Below are positions 34,325 through 46,744 of a stretch of DNA of 64,000 bases, in pieces (the first letter of the stretch is position 1; every line of letters starts with the position of its first letter). A program made the position numbers and the translations under genes. The stretch is from the NCBI RefSeq assembly GCF_004803895.1, contig NZ_CP021978.1, forward strand, positions 2,666,001-2,730,000. The letters are read 5' to 3'. The notes beneath the pieces are model-generated. The model did not search any database. It saw nothing but the letters and a program-made list of their open reading frames with translations, and was not told where the DNA came from. This DNA comes from Streptomyces hawaiiensis (GTDB lineage Bacteria > Actinomycetota > Actinomycetes > Streptomycetales > Streptomycetaceae).

Positions 34325-35032
34325 TCAACTCTCCTTCGCCTGACGTCGGTTGATCGCCCACGGCGTGTGCCCGCCGCGGGCCGGAGCCTTGCGGCCGCCG
34401 TTCAGTCCGGCACGGTGGTGTCCGTCGTGCCGTCCCTCCTCGTGGCGTGCGCCCGTGTGGCCGCCGTTGTGGCGGGCCGGCTTCACCAGCTCCTCGAACA
34501 GGGCGCGGGCCGCCACCATGGCCTCACGCATGTCTTCCGTACCCTGGCCGCCGTCACGGGCGTCCTCCGCGCGCAGATGCGCCGCGCGGTGCACGCGCCG
34601 GTAGCCGTCCACGTGGTGGGCGTGGTGCACGGACAGCGCGGCCAGCTGTTCCTCGTACTGCCCGCCGTCCGGGAAGCCCCGGGCACCGGCCAGCTCGGAG
34701 AGCAGCCGGTCCGCCTCGGCGACAGCCTCGCGAGGCGAGTCGACGAACCGCTCCTGGGCGGCCGTCCAGCGCGCCTCGTACTGCTCGCGCTGCGCCGGCT
34801 CCAGCGACCGCTCGCGCAGGTCGCCGTGGCGCTGCACGCGCTCGGTCAGCTCGCGCTCGGCCGCTTTGGCGTCACCGTCGTGCCGGGCCACGGCCCGGTC
34901 GTACTCGGGTCCGAAGCGGCGCTTCAGGCTCGGGCCGCGCCGAGGCCCGCGGGCGCGCAGGGTCATGACGGCCGCGATGATGACGACGACCGCCGCGATC
35001 ACGATCAGAGCAATGATCAGGCCAGTGGACAT
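34325..35032 (-). CDS. Single-pass membrane protein with helical cytoplasmic domain
   Basis: A 235-residue protein. One N-terminal transmembrane helix (GLIIALIVIAAVVVIIAAVM, residues 4-23) is followed by a basic stretch (RARGPRRGPSLKRRFG), a charged helical domain (EYDRAVARHDGDAKAAEREL; ARWTAAQERFVDSPREAVAE) and a His/Gly/Arg-rich tail. SDR.. FGPEYDRAV recalls the 'secreted' helical proteins common in Streptomyces stress regions. ATG 35032 directly precedes the membrane helix. Operon with the following paralogue. Function unknown; the shared helical domain suggests homo- or hetero-oligomerisation. Confidence 0.76.
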   Translation of the reverse strand: MSTGLIIALIVIAAVVVIIAAVMTLRARGPRRGPSLKRRFGPEYDRAVARHDGDAKAAERELTERVQRHGDLRERSLEPAQREQYEARWTAAQERFVDSPREAVAEADRLLSELAGARGFPDGGQYEEQLAALSVHHAHHVDGYRRVHRAAHLRAEDARDGGQGTEDMREAMVAARALFEELVKPARHNGGHTGARHEEGRHDGHHRAGLNGGRKAPARGGHTPWAINRRQAKES

Positions 35033-35194
35033 GAATGCCTTCCGGGTTCTCGGGCCCAACCGGCTCTCCTCGCGAGCCGGTTCGCCCGTCGGGTAGCCCC
35101 AAAGCCCGTCCCCAAACGGCGCCCGGGCGCAACCGGGGCGCGCACACGGGGCCGGGACTATTCGGTTGCGTGTCCGGTGGGGCGCCTGTGAACA

Positions 35195-35695
35195 ATGCGG
35201 TTCATGACCTGGACCGTGACCCCGGAACCGTACGACTCCCCGGTCGCCGCCGCTCTGTGGCGGGCGTACTACACCGAGGTCAGCGACCGCTGGTACCTGC
35301 TGCACGAGGGGCGCCGGACCGACCCGGCCGAGCTGGAGCGGGAGATCGCCGCCCGGCCGGGTGCCGACCTCGCCCCGCCGGGCGGGCGGCTGCTCGTCGC
35401 CCGGTACGGCGGCGAGCCGGCCGGCAGCGCGGGCGTACGGCAACTGGACGGCACCACCGCCGAACTCACACGGGTGTTCCTGCACCCGTCGATGCGCGGC
35501 AGGGGCGGCGCCCCGCTCCTGGTCAGGGCGGCCGAGGACGCCGCACGCGCGCTCGGCGCCGCCCGGATCATCCTCGACACCCGCGGCGATCTCGTCGAGG
35601 CCCGCGGCCTCTACGCCCGCCTCGGCTACCGGGAGACCGGACCCCACAACGACAACCCGTACGCGGAGCACTGGTTCAGCAAGGACCTGGCCTGA
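35195..35695 (+). CDS. GNAT-family N-acetyltransferase
   Basis: A 166-residue GNAT protein. Motif A with the acetyl-CoA pyrophosphate loop is visible: TRVFLHPSMRGRGGAPLLVR (R-x-x-G-x-G/A, about 90-109). The C-terminal motif B region is LDTRGDLVEARGLYARLGYR. Substrate unknown. ATG 35204 (MTWTVTPEP) is an equally good start nine bases downstream. Single gene, convergent with the MFS-MarR fusion gene (3 bp). Confidence 0.88.
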   Translation: MRFMTWTVTPEPYDSPVAAALWRAYYTEVSDRWYLLHEGRRTDPAELEREIAARPGADLAPPGGRLLVARYGGEPAGSAGVRQLDGTTAELTRVFLHPSMRGRGGAPLLVRAAEDAARALGAARIILDTRGDLVEARGLYARLGYRETGPHNDNPYAEHWFSKDLA

Positions 35696-35698
35696 ACC

Positions 35699-37801
<2,103 letters not shown>

Positions 37802-37909
37802 TTATGGCCCGCCGGGCCCTTTTGGAAGCCGTGGTTCCGGGGGCTCGTCGAACGCACTGTGGAGGAGATCTGGATAATCTCTGGAGTTCGCGAGGGGAGG
37901 GAGGAACGC

Positions 37910-39571
37910 GTGGAACCGCCGAACGGCCACCCGTGCCCGGAGTGCGGCGCACCCAGACAGCGGGACAACACCCCCGCCTGCGCCTGCACCCACCGCGCCT
38001 CCGAGGCCCTCCGCGACGCCCGTACGGCCCAGGCGGCGGCAGCGGAGGACTTCGACCCGCTGCGGATCCGCCCGTACGTGGAGATCGACGGCGGGCCCTC
38101 CGGGGCGGACGCCGACGAGGGGCAGCCTTCCTCACCGGCCGCGGCGACGTCGCCCCCGTGCCCGGGGGAACCGGTGAGGGCATCCGAGGCCGCCCCGGCC
38201 ACGCCGTCCCCCTCCGTCCCCCCGGCCGACTCCGCCGAGGCCACCCCGTACGCTTCCCGCACGGCCGCCGCGGCCACGCCCTCGCAGACACGCCCCGGCG
38301 TCCCGGGGCCGCCCGGGGCCGACGCCGCAGGCCGCGCGCAGCAGCCCCCCGAGGTCTCGCTGCCGGAGCACCCGCACGCCGAGGACCCCGGGCCCACGCC
38401 CCGAGGCACACCGGCCACCAGCGCTACGCCCCCACACCGGAACGCCCCACAGTCACCCACGGGCACCCCCCGACTGCCTGAAGCACCGCACACCCAGCCC
38501 CCCGGGCCCACGGCCCAAGGCACACCGGACTCAGCCGCAGCGGACATCAGCGCCACGGCCCCGCACCAGGGCAACCCGCAGACCCCCGCAGGCACCCCCC
38601 GGCAGCCCGGCACCGGCCCCGCGAAGGCCCCACAGGGCCAAGGGCCCGCAGCCGACAGCACGACGGGCCGGGCCTCGGCCGCCGGCACCGGTGTCTCGCT
38701 CCCGCACGGCGCGGGCCCACGCCCCGGGAATGCCGCTCAGCCGCCCTCCCCCGCCGACGCCACCATGCCTCTGCGCCCCGTGGACCCGGACGCGACCGCC
38801 GTACTGCCCGCCGCCCCCGCCACCTCGGTGATCCCGACCCCCCTGGCCCCTGCCGCGGCCGAGCCGAGCGTCACCGACCTGCGCCTGTTCGACGGCACGG
38901 TGGGGGCGGGTCGCGGCACGCCGGAAGCGGGCGAGGCCGGTGCGCGAAGGTCCGGACGACGGCGCCGGACCCTCCTGATCGCCGCCGCCGGTGCCTGTGT
39001 CGCCGTCGTCGCGGCGGCGGGGTACGCGAGCGGGTTGTTCTCCTACGAGAGCCCGTCCCGGGACACCGCCCTGCCGGACGACATCCGGGCGAGCGTGCCG
39101 GACGCCCCGCCGAGCAGCGCGGCGTCCACACCCCCGCAGGGCAGCGCCTCGTCGGCTCCCCCGGCCCCGGCCGCACCGCGGCCGTCGCCGTCCCGCACCG
39201 GGAGCCCGTCCGCCTCGCCGTCGCCGTCCGCGCCGAGCGCCTCGGCGAGCCCGTCGCAGTCGCCCTCCCCGTCGGCATCGCAGCCGTCCGCCACGGCGAC
39301 CGGCCCCGGGCAGGCGGCCCCGGACAACGGCCGCCAGAAGGCCGGGCCCACCGTCCTGCGGCTCGGCGACCGCGGCCCGGAGGTCTCCGAACTCCAGCTC
39401 CGCCTGCGCCAGTTGTACCTGTACGACGACGACACCGACGGCACCTTCGACGACCGGCTCGAGGAGGCGGTCCGCACCTACCAGTGGTCACGCGGCATCC
39501 AGGTGGACGACCTCGGCGTCTACGACCGGGAGACCCGGGCGAAGCTGGAGTCGGAAACCCGGGAGCCGTGA
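37910..39571 (+). CDS. Membrane protein with zinc-ribbon start, disordered Pro/Ala region and C-terminal peptidoglycan-binding domain
   Basis: A 553-residue protein. The N-terminus (HPCPECGAPRQRDNTPACAC) is a probable zinc-binding knuckle. Residues ~60-350 are a very long low-complexity Pro/Ala/Thr/Gly stretch. A transmembrane helix (LLIAAAGACVAVVAAAGYAS, about 362-381) follows RRSGRRRR. Outside is a Ser/Pro linker and a peptidoglycan-binding (PG_binding_1) domain (VLRLGDRGPEVSELQLRLRQ and DGTFDDRLEEAVRTYQW). This topology suggests an anchor linking cytoplasm to cell wall. GTG 37910 is preceded by GGGAGGGAGG. Divergent from the exporter gene. Function unknown. Confidence 0.83.
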   Translation: MEPPNGHPCPECGAPRQRDNTPACACTHRASEALRDARTAQAAAAEDFDPLRIRPYVEIDGGPSGADADEGQPSSPAAATSPPCPGEPVRASEAAPATPSPSVPPADSAEATPYASRTAAAATPSQTRPGVPGPPGADAAGRAQQPPEVSLPEHPHAEDPGPTPRGTPATSATPPHRNAPQSPTGTPRLPEAPHTQPPGPTAQGTPDSAAADISATAPHQGNPQTPAGTPRQPGTGPAKAPQGQGPAADSTTGRASAAGTGVSLPHGAGPRPGNAAQPPSPADATMPLRPVDPDATAVLPAAPATSVIPTPLAPAAAEPSVTDLRLFDGTVGAGRGTPEAGEAGARRSGRRRRTLLIAAAGACVAVVAAAGYASGLFSYESPSRDTALPDDIRASVPDAPPSSAASTPPQGSASSAPPAPAAPRPSPSRTGSPSASPSPSAPSASASPSQSPSPSASQPSATATGPGQAAPDNGRQKAGPTVLRLGDRGPEVSELQLRLRQLYLYDDDTDGTFDDRLEEAVRTYQWSRGIQVDDLGVYDRETRAKLESETREP

Positions 39572-39598
39572 CCGGCCCTGCCGCCTTACGGTGACGCC

Positions 39599-40153
39599 GT
39601 GACTACTGACGTGATCGTTCTCAACGGCGGTTCGAGCTCGGGCAAGTCCGGGATCGTCCGGTGCCTGCAAGAGGTCCTGCCCGGCCCGTGGATGGCCTTC
39701 GGTGTCGACTCGTTCGTGGAGGCGCTGCCCGCGAAGTTGCGGGACTCCGACAGCGGCATCACTTTCACGGCCGACGGCGGCGTGAGCGTGGGCGCGGAGT
39801 TCCGGGCTCTGGAGGCGGCCTGGACCGAGGGCATCGCAGCCATGGCACGCGCCGGCGCCGGGATCATCGTCGACGAGGTCTTCCTCGGGGGCCCGGCGTC
39901 CCGGCAGCGGTGGGAGAAGGCGCTGTCCGGACTCGCCGTGCTGTGGGTCGGCGTCCGGTGTGACGGCGAGGTCGCCGCGGGCCGCGAGATCGCCCGGGGA
40001 GACCGGATCCGCGGCATGGCCGCGTCACAGGCCCGGAGCGTGCACGAGGGCCTGAGCTACGACGTAGAGGTGGACACGACACACACCGAGTCCCTGGAGT
40101 GCGCGCGCACCATCGCGGCCCGAGCGACACAGACACCCTCGCCCCAGAGGTGA
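39599..40153 (+). CDS. Chloramphenicol phosphotransferase-like (Cpt) P-loop kinase
   Basis: A 184-residue P-loop protein. Walker [21 protein letters not shown] (about 5-24), the [17 protein letters not shown] segment and [18 protein letters not shown] follow the Streptomyces venezuelae Cpt family, which phosphorylates the 3-hydroxyl of chloramphenicol. Many homologues have unknown small-molecule substrates, so resistance is not assumed. GTG start overlaps nothing; it begins 27 bp after the previous stop and may be in its transcript. Confidence 0.83.
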   Translation: MTTDVIVLNGGSSSGKSGIVRCLQEVLPGPWMAFGVDSFVEALPAKLRDSDSGITFTADGGVSVGAEFRALEAAWTEGIAAMARAGAGIIVDEVFLGGPASRQRWEKALSGLAVLWVGVRCDGEVAAGREIARGDRIRGMAASQARSVHEGLSYDVEVDTTHTESLECARTIAARATQTPSPQR

Positions 40154-40250
40154 CGCCGCACATTGTCGACCCAGAGGTGACGCCACCCAAGCGACGCGCC
40201 CACTCTCGCCGCAAACGTGACGCGCACACCCCCGTCACGGACGTGACGCC
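40140..40250. repeat. Short GTGACGC-containing direct repeats
   Basis: CCAGAGGTGACGCC occurs twice (starting 40143 and 40171), followed by AACGTGACGCG and GACGTGACGCCGC. All lie in or just after the end of the Cpt-like gene, before the convergent HAD gene. Four copies of GTGACGC in ~110 bp look non-random. No function evident. Confidence 0.5.
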
Positions 40251-40289
40251 GCGCACCCCCGCCGCCCCGATGAGCCGCGCGGCCCGGGT

Positions 40290-40949
40290 TCACCCGATGT
40301 GCAGGCGGATCGTCCCGTCCGCCGTGGGCTCCACGCGCACCTTCGTGAGGTCCTCCACCACCACGTCCGGGTCGTGAGAGGCGGCCCGGGGCCCGATTCC
40401 GACCACCGTCATCCCGGCGGCGCGCCCGGCCGCTATCCCGGCCCCGGAGTCCTCGAACACCACACAGTCCGCGGGGGCGATCCCCAGCTCGGCGGCGCCC
40501 TTCAGGAAGCCCTCGGGGTCGGGCTTGCTGGCGCCGACGGACTCCGCGGTCACCCGCACCTCGGGCTGTTCCAGACCGGCCGCGGCCATCCGCGCCGTCG
40601 AGAGCGGCACGTCGGCGGAGGTGACCAGCGCGTGCGGCAGCCCCCGCAGCGAGGCCAGGAACTCCGGCGCCCCGGGAATCGCCACGACCCCGTCCGTGTC
40701 GGCCGTCTCCTCGGCGAGCATCCGGGCGTTGTCGGCGTGGTTGTGCTCCATCGGCCGGTCGGGCAGCAGCAGCGCCATCGAGGCGTAGCCCTGCCGGCCG
40801 TGGACGACCTTCATGACCTCGTCCCCGTCGAGCCCGTGACGCTCGGCCCAGCGCCGCCAGACGCGTTCGACCGAGGCGTCCGAGTTGACGAGGGTGCCGT
40901 CCATGTCCAGCAGGAGGGCGCGGGCGGTGAGCACGGCGGTGGCCGTCAT
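40290..40949 (-). CDS. HAD-superfamily phosphatase (beta-phosphoglucomutase/GS1-like)
   Basis: A 219-residue protein. Motif I LLLDMDGTLVNSDASVERVW (nucleophile and acid Asp), motif II HALVTSADVPLSTARMAAAG, motif III Lys in ESVGASKPDPEGFLKGAAEL, motif IV VVFEDSGAGIAAGRAAGM. This is the subfamily I sugar-phosphatase pattern. The substrate is likely a sugar phosphate. ATG 40949 is chosen because it directly leads into motif I; a longer frame upstream is Pro/Arg-rich non-coding sequence. Single gene, 200 bp from the exporter gene on the same strand. Confidence 0.88.
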   Translation of the reverse strand: MTATAVLTARALLLDMDGTLVNSDASVERVWRRWAERHGLDGDEVMKVVHGRQGYASMALLLPDRPMEHNHADNARMLAEETADTDGVVAIPGAPEFLASLRGLPHALVTSADVPLSTARMAAAGLEQPEVRVTAESVGASKPDPEGFLKGAAELGIAPADCVVFEDSGAGIAAGRAAGMTVVGIGPRAASHDPDVVVEDLTKVRVEPTADGTIRLHIG

Positions 40950-41155
40950 CGGCAGCTCCAAGGCTCGGGGCGCGTTCCAGCGCGGGAGAGGGGCGGACGA
41001 CGGATCGCGACCGGCACGCCCCGGAAGACAAGGCGGCCCCGCCCGCCGGTCAGGGAAAACGGGCGGAGGCCACTTTGTTCCTCCACGGTACAAAACAATC
41101 CCCGCTTCGCGCCAGGCCCCCCGCCGGACGTTCATCCACTGTTCAGCTCACCGGC

Positions 41156-41737
41156 TCAACCGGTCACGGCCTCCCACAGGCTCCACACCCCGAGCGCCAG
41201 CATGACCAGCGCCGCGATCTGCGTGATCAGCCGCAGCGGCACCTTCTTCATCAGCGCCTTGCCGCCGACGATGCCGAGCCCGGCCACGGCCCACAGCGCG
41301 AGCACCGCGCCCAGGCCGACGGAGAGCGGGTCGTCGTAGCGGGCGGCCAGGTTCGCGGTCATGATCTGGGTCAGATCACCGAACTCGGCGACCAGGATGA
41401 GCATGAATCCGGCGCCCGAGACCTTCCAGAAGGACTGGTTCTCCGGCCGGCGGACCTCCTCCTCGTCCTCGCCCTTCTTCAGCAGCAGCACCGCGGCCCC
41501 GCCCAGGAAGAGCACGCCCGTGAGGGCCTGCACGATCTGCTGCGGCAGCAGCGTCAGCACACTGCCGGCCGCGACGGCGAGCGCGACATGCAGCGCGAAG
41601 GCGGCGGCGACACCGGCGAAGACGTAGGAGGCGCGGTAGCGGGTGCCGAGGACGAGGCCGGCGAGGGCGGTCTTGTCCGGCAGTTCGGCGAGGAAGACGA
41701 CACCGAAGACGACGGCCGTCACGGTCAGGCTGATCAA
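41156..41737 (-). CDS. GDT1/TMEM165 (UPF0016) family cation exporter, likely Mn2+
   Basis: A 193-residue membrane protein with two homologous three-helix halves. Each carries the family cation motif: FLAELPDKTALAGLVLG near the start and LVAEFGDLTQIMTANLAARY in the second half, separated by an acidic loop (KKGEDEEEVRRPENQ). Known members export Mn2+ or Ca2+/Mn2+. TTG 41737 is chosen because GAGGAA precedes it and ISLTVTAVVFGVVF begins helix 1. A yybP-ykoY (Mn2+-sensing) riboswitch lies directly upstream on the same strand, strongly supporting a Mn2+ efflux role. Confidence 0.88.
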   Translation of the reverse strand: MISLTVTAVVFGVVFLAELPDKTALAGLVLGTRYRASYVFAGVAAAFALHVALAVAAGSVLTLLPQQIVQALTGVLFLGGAAVLLLKKGEDEEEVRRPENQSFWKVSGAGFMLILVAEFGDLTQIMTANLAARYDDPLSVGLGAVLALWAVAGLGIVGGKALMKKVPLRLITQIAALVMLALGVWSLWEAVTG

Positions 41738-41837
41738 GGGTTCCTCAATCGGTCGGGGCTGCCCCACCGAGAGTGCTGGACCTTCGCACACGACACCTCG
41801 GCACGGCAGCACACTCGGTACCCGTACCGGGGGGCAC

Positions 41838-41962
41838 GGGTGTGCACTGCTTGCCGAAGGTCTCGCTGGCAGGTCCGGGAAAGGACCGGCCTCCGGGCGC
41901 CGGCTCAGGCGGGCTGAGCAGTATGTCGACGGTCCGGCGAAGAGCTACTCCCCTTCTGCGCC
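41838..41962 (-). promoter_or_regulatory. yybP-ykoY manganese riboswitch
   Basis: Read on the minus strand: GGGGAGTAGC (41944-41953), then ACATACTG, and after a GC-rich P3 region GCGAGACCTTCGGC (about 41853-41866). These are the two conserved metal-binding loop sequences and the linking segment of the yybP-ykoY aptamer. It ends about 100 bp before the TTG start of the GDT1-family gene. Known: Mn2+ binding turns on expression of Mn exporters. The sequence between aptamer and gene contains CCCGTG/CACGGG-type arms that could be the expression platform. Boundaries approximate. Confidence 0.87.
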
Positions 41963-42127
41963 GTCCATGGTACGCGACGCCTCTGGCGTGAAAACTTTCC
42001 GCCTAAACCTTGTCATGTCATGCACCCGTCACTAACTTCTCACCGGGCGCACACCTGTGCGCAACACGGCACCGCGAGCATTCCCCTCGCTCGCAAGCCA
42101 ACACCCCCCTCTGCCCAGGGAGTTCGC

Positions 42128-42772
42128 ATGCCCAGGTTCTACGCGCGTCGACGGCTGACCATGGCCGCGGCGGCCACCGCGCTCATATCCGCCGTGTCCC
42201 TCTTCAACGCCCCCACGGCCTCCGCCGCCCTCCCCACCCCCGTGAGCGCAGCCACCGCCCGCACCTACCTCGCCTCGCTCACCGTGGCGACCGAGGACCG
42301 CACCGGCTACAACCGCGACCTCTTCCCGCACTGGATCACCCAGTCCGGCGCCTGCAACACCCGCGAGGTCGTCCTCAAGCGCGACGGCTCGAACGTCCAG
42401 CAGAACTCCTCCTGCGCCGCCACCAGCGGCAGCTGGTACTCCGTCTACGACGGCGCGACCTGGTCCGCCGCCTCCGACGTCGACATCGACCACCTGATCC
42501 CGCTGGCCGAGGCCTGGGACTCCGGCGCCGACTCCTGGACGACGTCCCGCCGCCAGTCGTTCGCCAACGACCTGACCCGCCCGCAGCTCATCGCGGTCAC
42601 CGACAACGTCAACCAGGCCAAGGGCGACCAGGACCCGGCCACCTGGATGCCCTCCCGGACGGCGTACCGCTGCACCTACGTCCGCGCCTGGGTCCAGGTG
42701 AAGTACTACTACGGCCTCTCGGTCGACTCGGCCGAGAAGTCCGCGCTGCAGAACTACCTGGCGAGCTGCTGA
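42128..42772 (+). CDS. Secreted HNH-type nuclease (DUF1524/GmrSD-like fold)
   Basis: A 214-residue exported protein. Signal peptide RRRLTMAAAATALISAVSLF with cleavage near ASAA. Catalytic HNH-like core SDVDIDHLIPLAEAWDSGAD (His after Asp, about 118-137), then LIAVTDNVNQAKGDQDPATW (Asn and Lys) and RCTYVRAWVQVKYYYGL. Three Cys residues may pair in the oxidising exterior. Related Streptomyces proteins are extracellular endonucleases that could scavenge nucleotides or degrade DNA during development. AGGGAG precedes the ATG by 6 bp. Confidence 0.87.
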   Translation: MPRFYARRRLTMAAAATALISAVSLFNAPTASAALPTPVSAATARTYLASLTVATEDRTGYNRDLFPHWITQSGACNTREVVLKRDGSNVQQNSSCAATSGSWYSVYDGATWSAASDVDIDHLIPLAEAWDSGADSWTTSRRQSFANDLTRPQLIAVTDNVNQAKGDQDPATWMPSRTAYRCTYVRAWVQVKYYYGLSVDSAEKSALQNYLASC

Positions 42773-42849
42773 CACGCTGATTCGTGTCGGGACCTCCCCG
42801 CTGACCTCCGTCGTTCCGTACCGTACGGGTCGACGGAGAGGGGAACGAC

Positions 42850-44487
<1,638 letters not shown>

Positions 44488-44681
44488 GCCAACCCTTCCG
44501 CCCGTTTGCTGCCGCTGTGTTCCGCGATGCCCCGTGATGGCAGTGAGGCATCCCACAGCGACCGTCAATCCTTCCCCACGAGCCTCGGTTACCGCTTTCG
44601 GCGACGCATCATGAAGCGGACCGTCCGCTTCCTGCCCGGCGGACCGCCGACACGCGCCCCACACGCCCGGGAGTTCCACCC

Positions 44682-46661
44682 TTGCTTGCGTCGCCCGAGG
44701 AAACCGAGGAATCCGTACCGGCCGAGGGCCCCGGACCGGCCGCGAGACCCGCGAGCTTCTCCGTCGCCCTGGTCGGCGCCGGACCGCGCGGCACCAGCGT
44801 CCTGGAACGCCTGTGCGCCTCCGCCCCGGAACTCCTTCCGCCCGGTGCCCGGCTGACGGTCCATGTGATCGACCCGGACCCGCCCGGCCCCGGCCGCGTC
44901 TGGCGCACCGCCCAGTCGCCCGAACTGCTGATGAACACCGTGGCCTGCCAGGTGACCCTGTTCACCGACGCCAGCGTGGACTGCTCGGGCCCGATCCGCC
45001 CGGGCCCGAGCCTGCACGAGTGGGCGGGCGGCGGGCTGGGCCCGGACGAGTACCCGACCCGCGCCGAGTACGGCCGCTACCTGGAGTGGGTGTTCGCCGA
45101 GGTCGTACGGCAAGCGCCACCGGCCGTACGGGTCGAGACGCACCGGGCACGCGCGGTACGGCTCGACGACACCCCCGGGGACCGCCAGGCCCTCACCCTC
45201 GACGACGGCCGCACCCTGACCGGCCTGTCCGCGGTGGTGCTGGCCCAGGGGCACCTGCCGAGAACCGTCGGCCCGGACCTGCTGCGGCCGGCGGTCCACG
45301 CCGCGCGGCACGGCCTGCGCCACGTCCCGCCCGCCAACCCGGCCGATGTCGATCTGGCCTCCATACCCGCGGGCGAGCCGGTCCTGCTGCGCGGCCTCGG
45401 CCTCAACTTCTTCGACCACACGGCCCTGCTGACGACCGGCCGGGGCGGCCGTTTCGTACGGGACGCCGGGGGGCTGCGCTATCTCCCCTCCGGCCGTGAG
45501 CCGCTGCTCTTCGCCGGTTCGCGGCGCGGCGTCCCGTACCAGGCTCGCGGCGACAACGCGAAGGGGGCGTACGGCCGGCACGTGCCGCTCGTCCTCACCC
45601 CCGAGGTGATCGCCGGGTTCCGCAAGCGCGCGGACTCCGGGGAGGCACCCGATTTCCTCGCGGAGATATGGCCGTTGGTGGCGAAGGAGGTGGAGACGGT
45701 CTACTACGGCACGCTGATCCGGCGGGCGGCGGCCTGCGCCGACCGGGAGCGGGGGTTCGCCGGGCGGGAGCGGGAGTTCACCGACCGCTTCCTCGCCGTC
45801 CCGCACGGTGACCCCCTGGAGGCGCCCCTGCTGGAGGAGTTCGGGGTGCCGGACGCCGAGCGCTGGTGCTGGGAGCGGATCTCCCACCCGTACGCCGGCC
45901 GGGACTTCGCGCATCCGGGCGAGTGGCGCGACTGGCTGCTGTCGTATCTGCGCGAGGACGCCGCCCAGGCCGCCCTGGGCAATGTGCGCGGCCCGCTGAA
46001 GGCGGCCCTGGACGTGCTGCGTGACCTGCGCAACGAACTCCGGCTGATCGTGGACCACGGCGGCCTCGCCGGCGCCTCCCGCCGGGACCACCTGGACCGC
46101 TGGTACACCCCGCTCAACGCGTTCCTGTCCATCGGCCCGCCGCGGCGCCGCATCGAGGAACTCGCGGCCCTGATGGAGGCCGGGGTGGTGCGGGTGCTCG
46201 GCCCACGGCTGCGGGTGACGGACGAGGACGGGGCCTGGGCGGCGCACTCACCCGACGTGCCGGGATCGGCCGTCCGTGTGAGAACCCTCATCGAGGCCCG
46301 CCTGCCGGAACCGGACCTGCGGCACACCGCCGACGACCTTCTCGCCGGCCTGCTGCGCAGCGGGCGGTGCCGCCCGCACACGGTCGACGATTACGAGACA
46401 GGCGGGTTGGACGTCACACCCTGCCCCTATCGCCTGATGGACCGTCAAGGAGTTGCACACACAAGGCGGTTCGCGTTCGGCGTGCCGACAGAAGGCGTGC
46501 ACTGGGTGACCGCCGCGGGGGCTCGCCCAGGGGTGGATTCGGTCACTCTTTCGGACGCGGATGCGGTGGCGAGAGCCGTTCTACGTGCGGCTGGGCCGGA
46601 AACTGAGCCTCAACGGGAGGCAAAGCAGTGGCCAAATGTTGAACTTGCAAGCATCAATTAG
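44682..46661 (+). CDS. FAD/NAD(P)-binding protein (NAD_binding_9 type)
   Basis: A 659-residue flavoprotein-like enzyme. Dinucleotide-binding start FSVALVGAGPRGTSVLERL (about 25-43), LTVHVIDPDPPGPGRVWRTA, ELLMNTVACQVTLFTD, and a second cofactor loop VVLAQGHLPRTVG, LRGLGLNFFDH. Known as the HI0933-unrelated 'FAD/NAD(P)-binding' family of actinobacteria; members include L-lysine/ornithine oxygenase-like proteins of unknown substrate. TTG 44682 follows GGGAG at proper distance. The 195 bp before it contain no recognised element. Single gene. Confidence 0.82.
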   Translation: MLASPEETEESVPAEGPGPAARPASFSVALVGAGPRGTSVLERLCASAPELLPPGARLTVHVIDPDPPGPGRVWRTAQSPELLMNTVACQVTLFTDASVDCSGPIRPGPSLHEWAGGGLGPDEYPTRAEYGRYLEWVFAEVVRQAPPAVRVETHRARAVRLDDTPGDRQALTLDDGRTLTGLSAVVLAQGHLPRTVGPDLLRPAVHAARHGLRHVPPANPADVDLASIPAGEPVLLRGLGLNFFDHTALLTTGRGGRFVRDAGGLRYLPSGREPLLFAGSRRGVPYQARGDNAKGAYGRHVPLVLTPEVIAGFRKRADSGEAPDFLAEIWPLVAKEVETVYYGTLIRRAAACADRERGFAGREREFTDRFLAVPHGDPLEAPLLEEFGVPDAERWCWERISHPYAGRDFAHPGEWRDWLLSYLREDAAQAALGNVRGPLKAALDVLRDLRNELRLIVDHGGLAGASRRDHLDRWYTPLNAFLSIGPPRRRIEELAALMEAGVVRVLGPRLRVTDEDGAWAAHSPDVPGSAVRVRTLIEARLPEPDLRHTADDLLAGLLRSGRCRPHTVDDYETGGLDVTPCPYRLMDRQGVAHTRRFAFGVPTEGVHWVTAAGARPGVDSVTLSDADAVARAVLRAAGPETEPQREAKQWPNVELASIN

Positions 46662-46744
46662 GCGCACCTAACGTGGGTTACTCCGCGGTATCCGTCCCCG
46701 ACCGGCCTCCCCAGGGCCGGCCAACCGAAGGAGAGACCCCCCAC

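Noticed and set aside
39599..40153. Dedicated chloramphenicol resistance or biosynthesis
   Set aside because: Family similarity alone does not define the substrate and no chloramphenicol genes are nearby.
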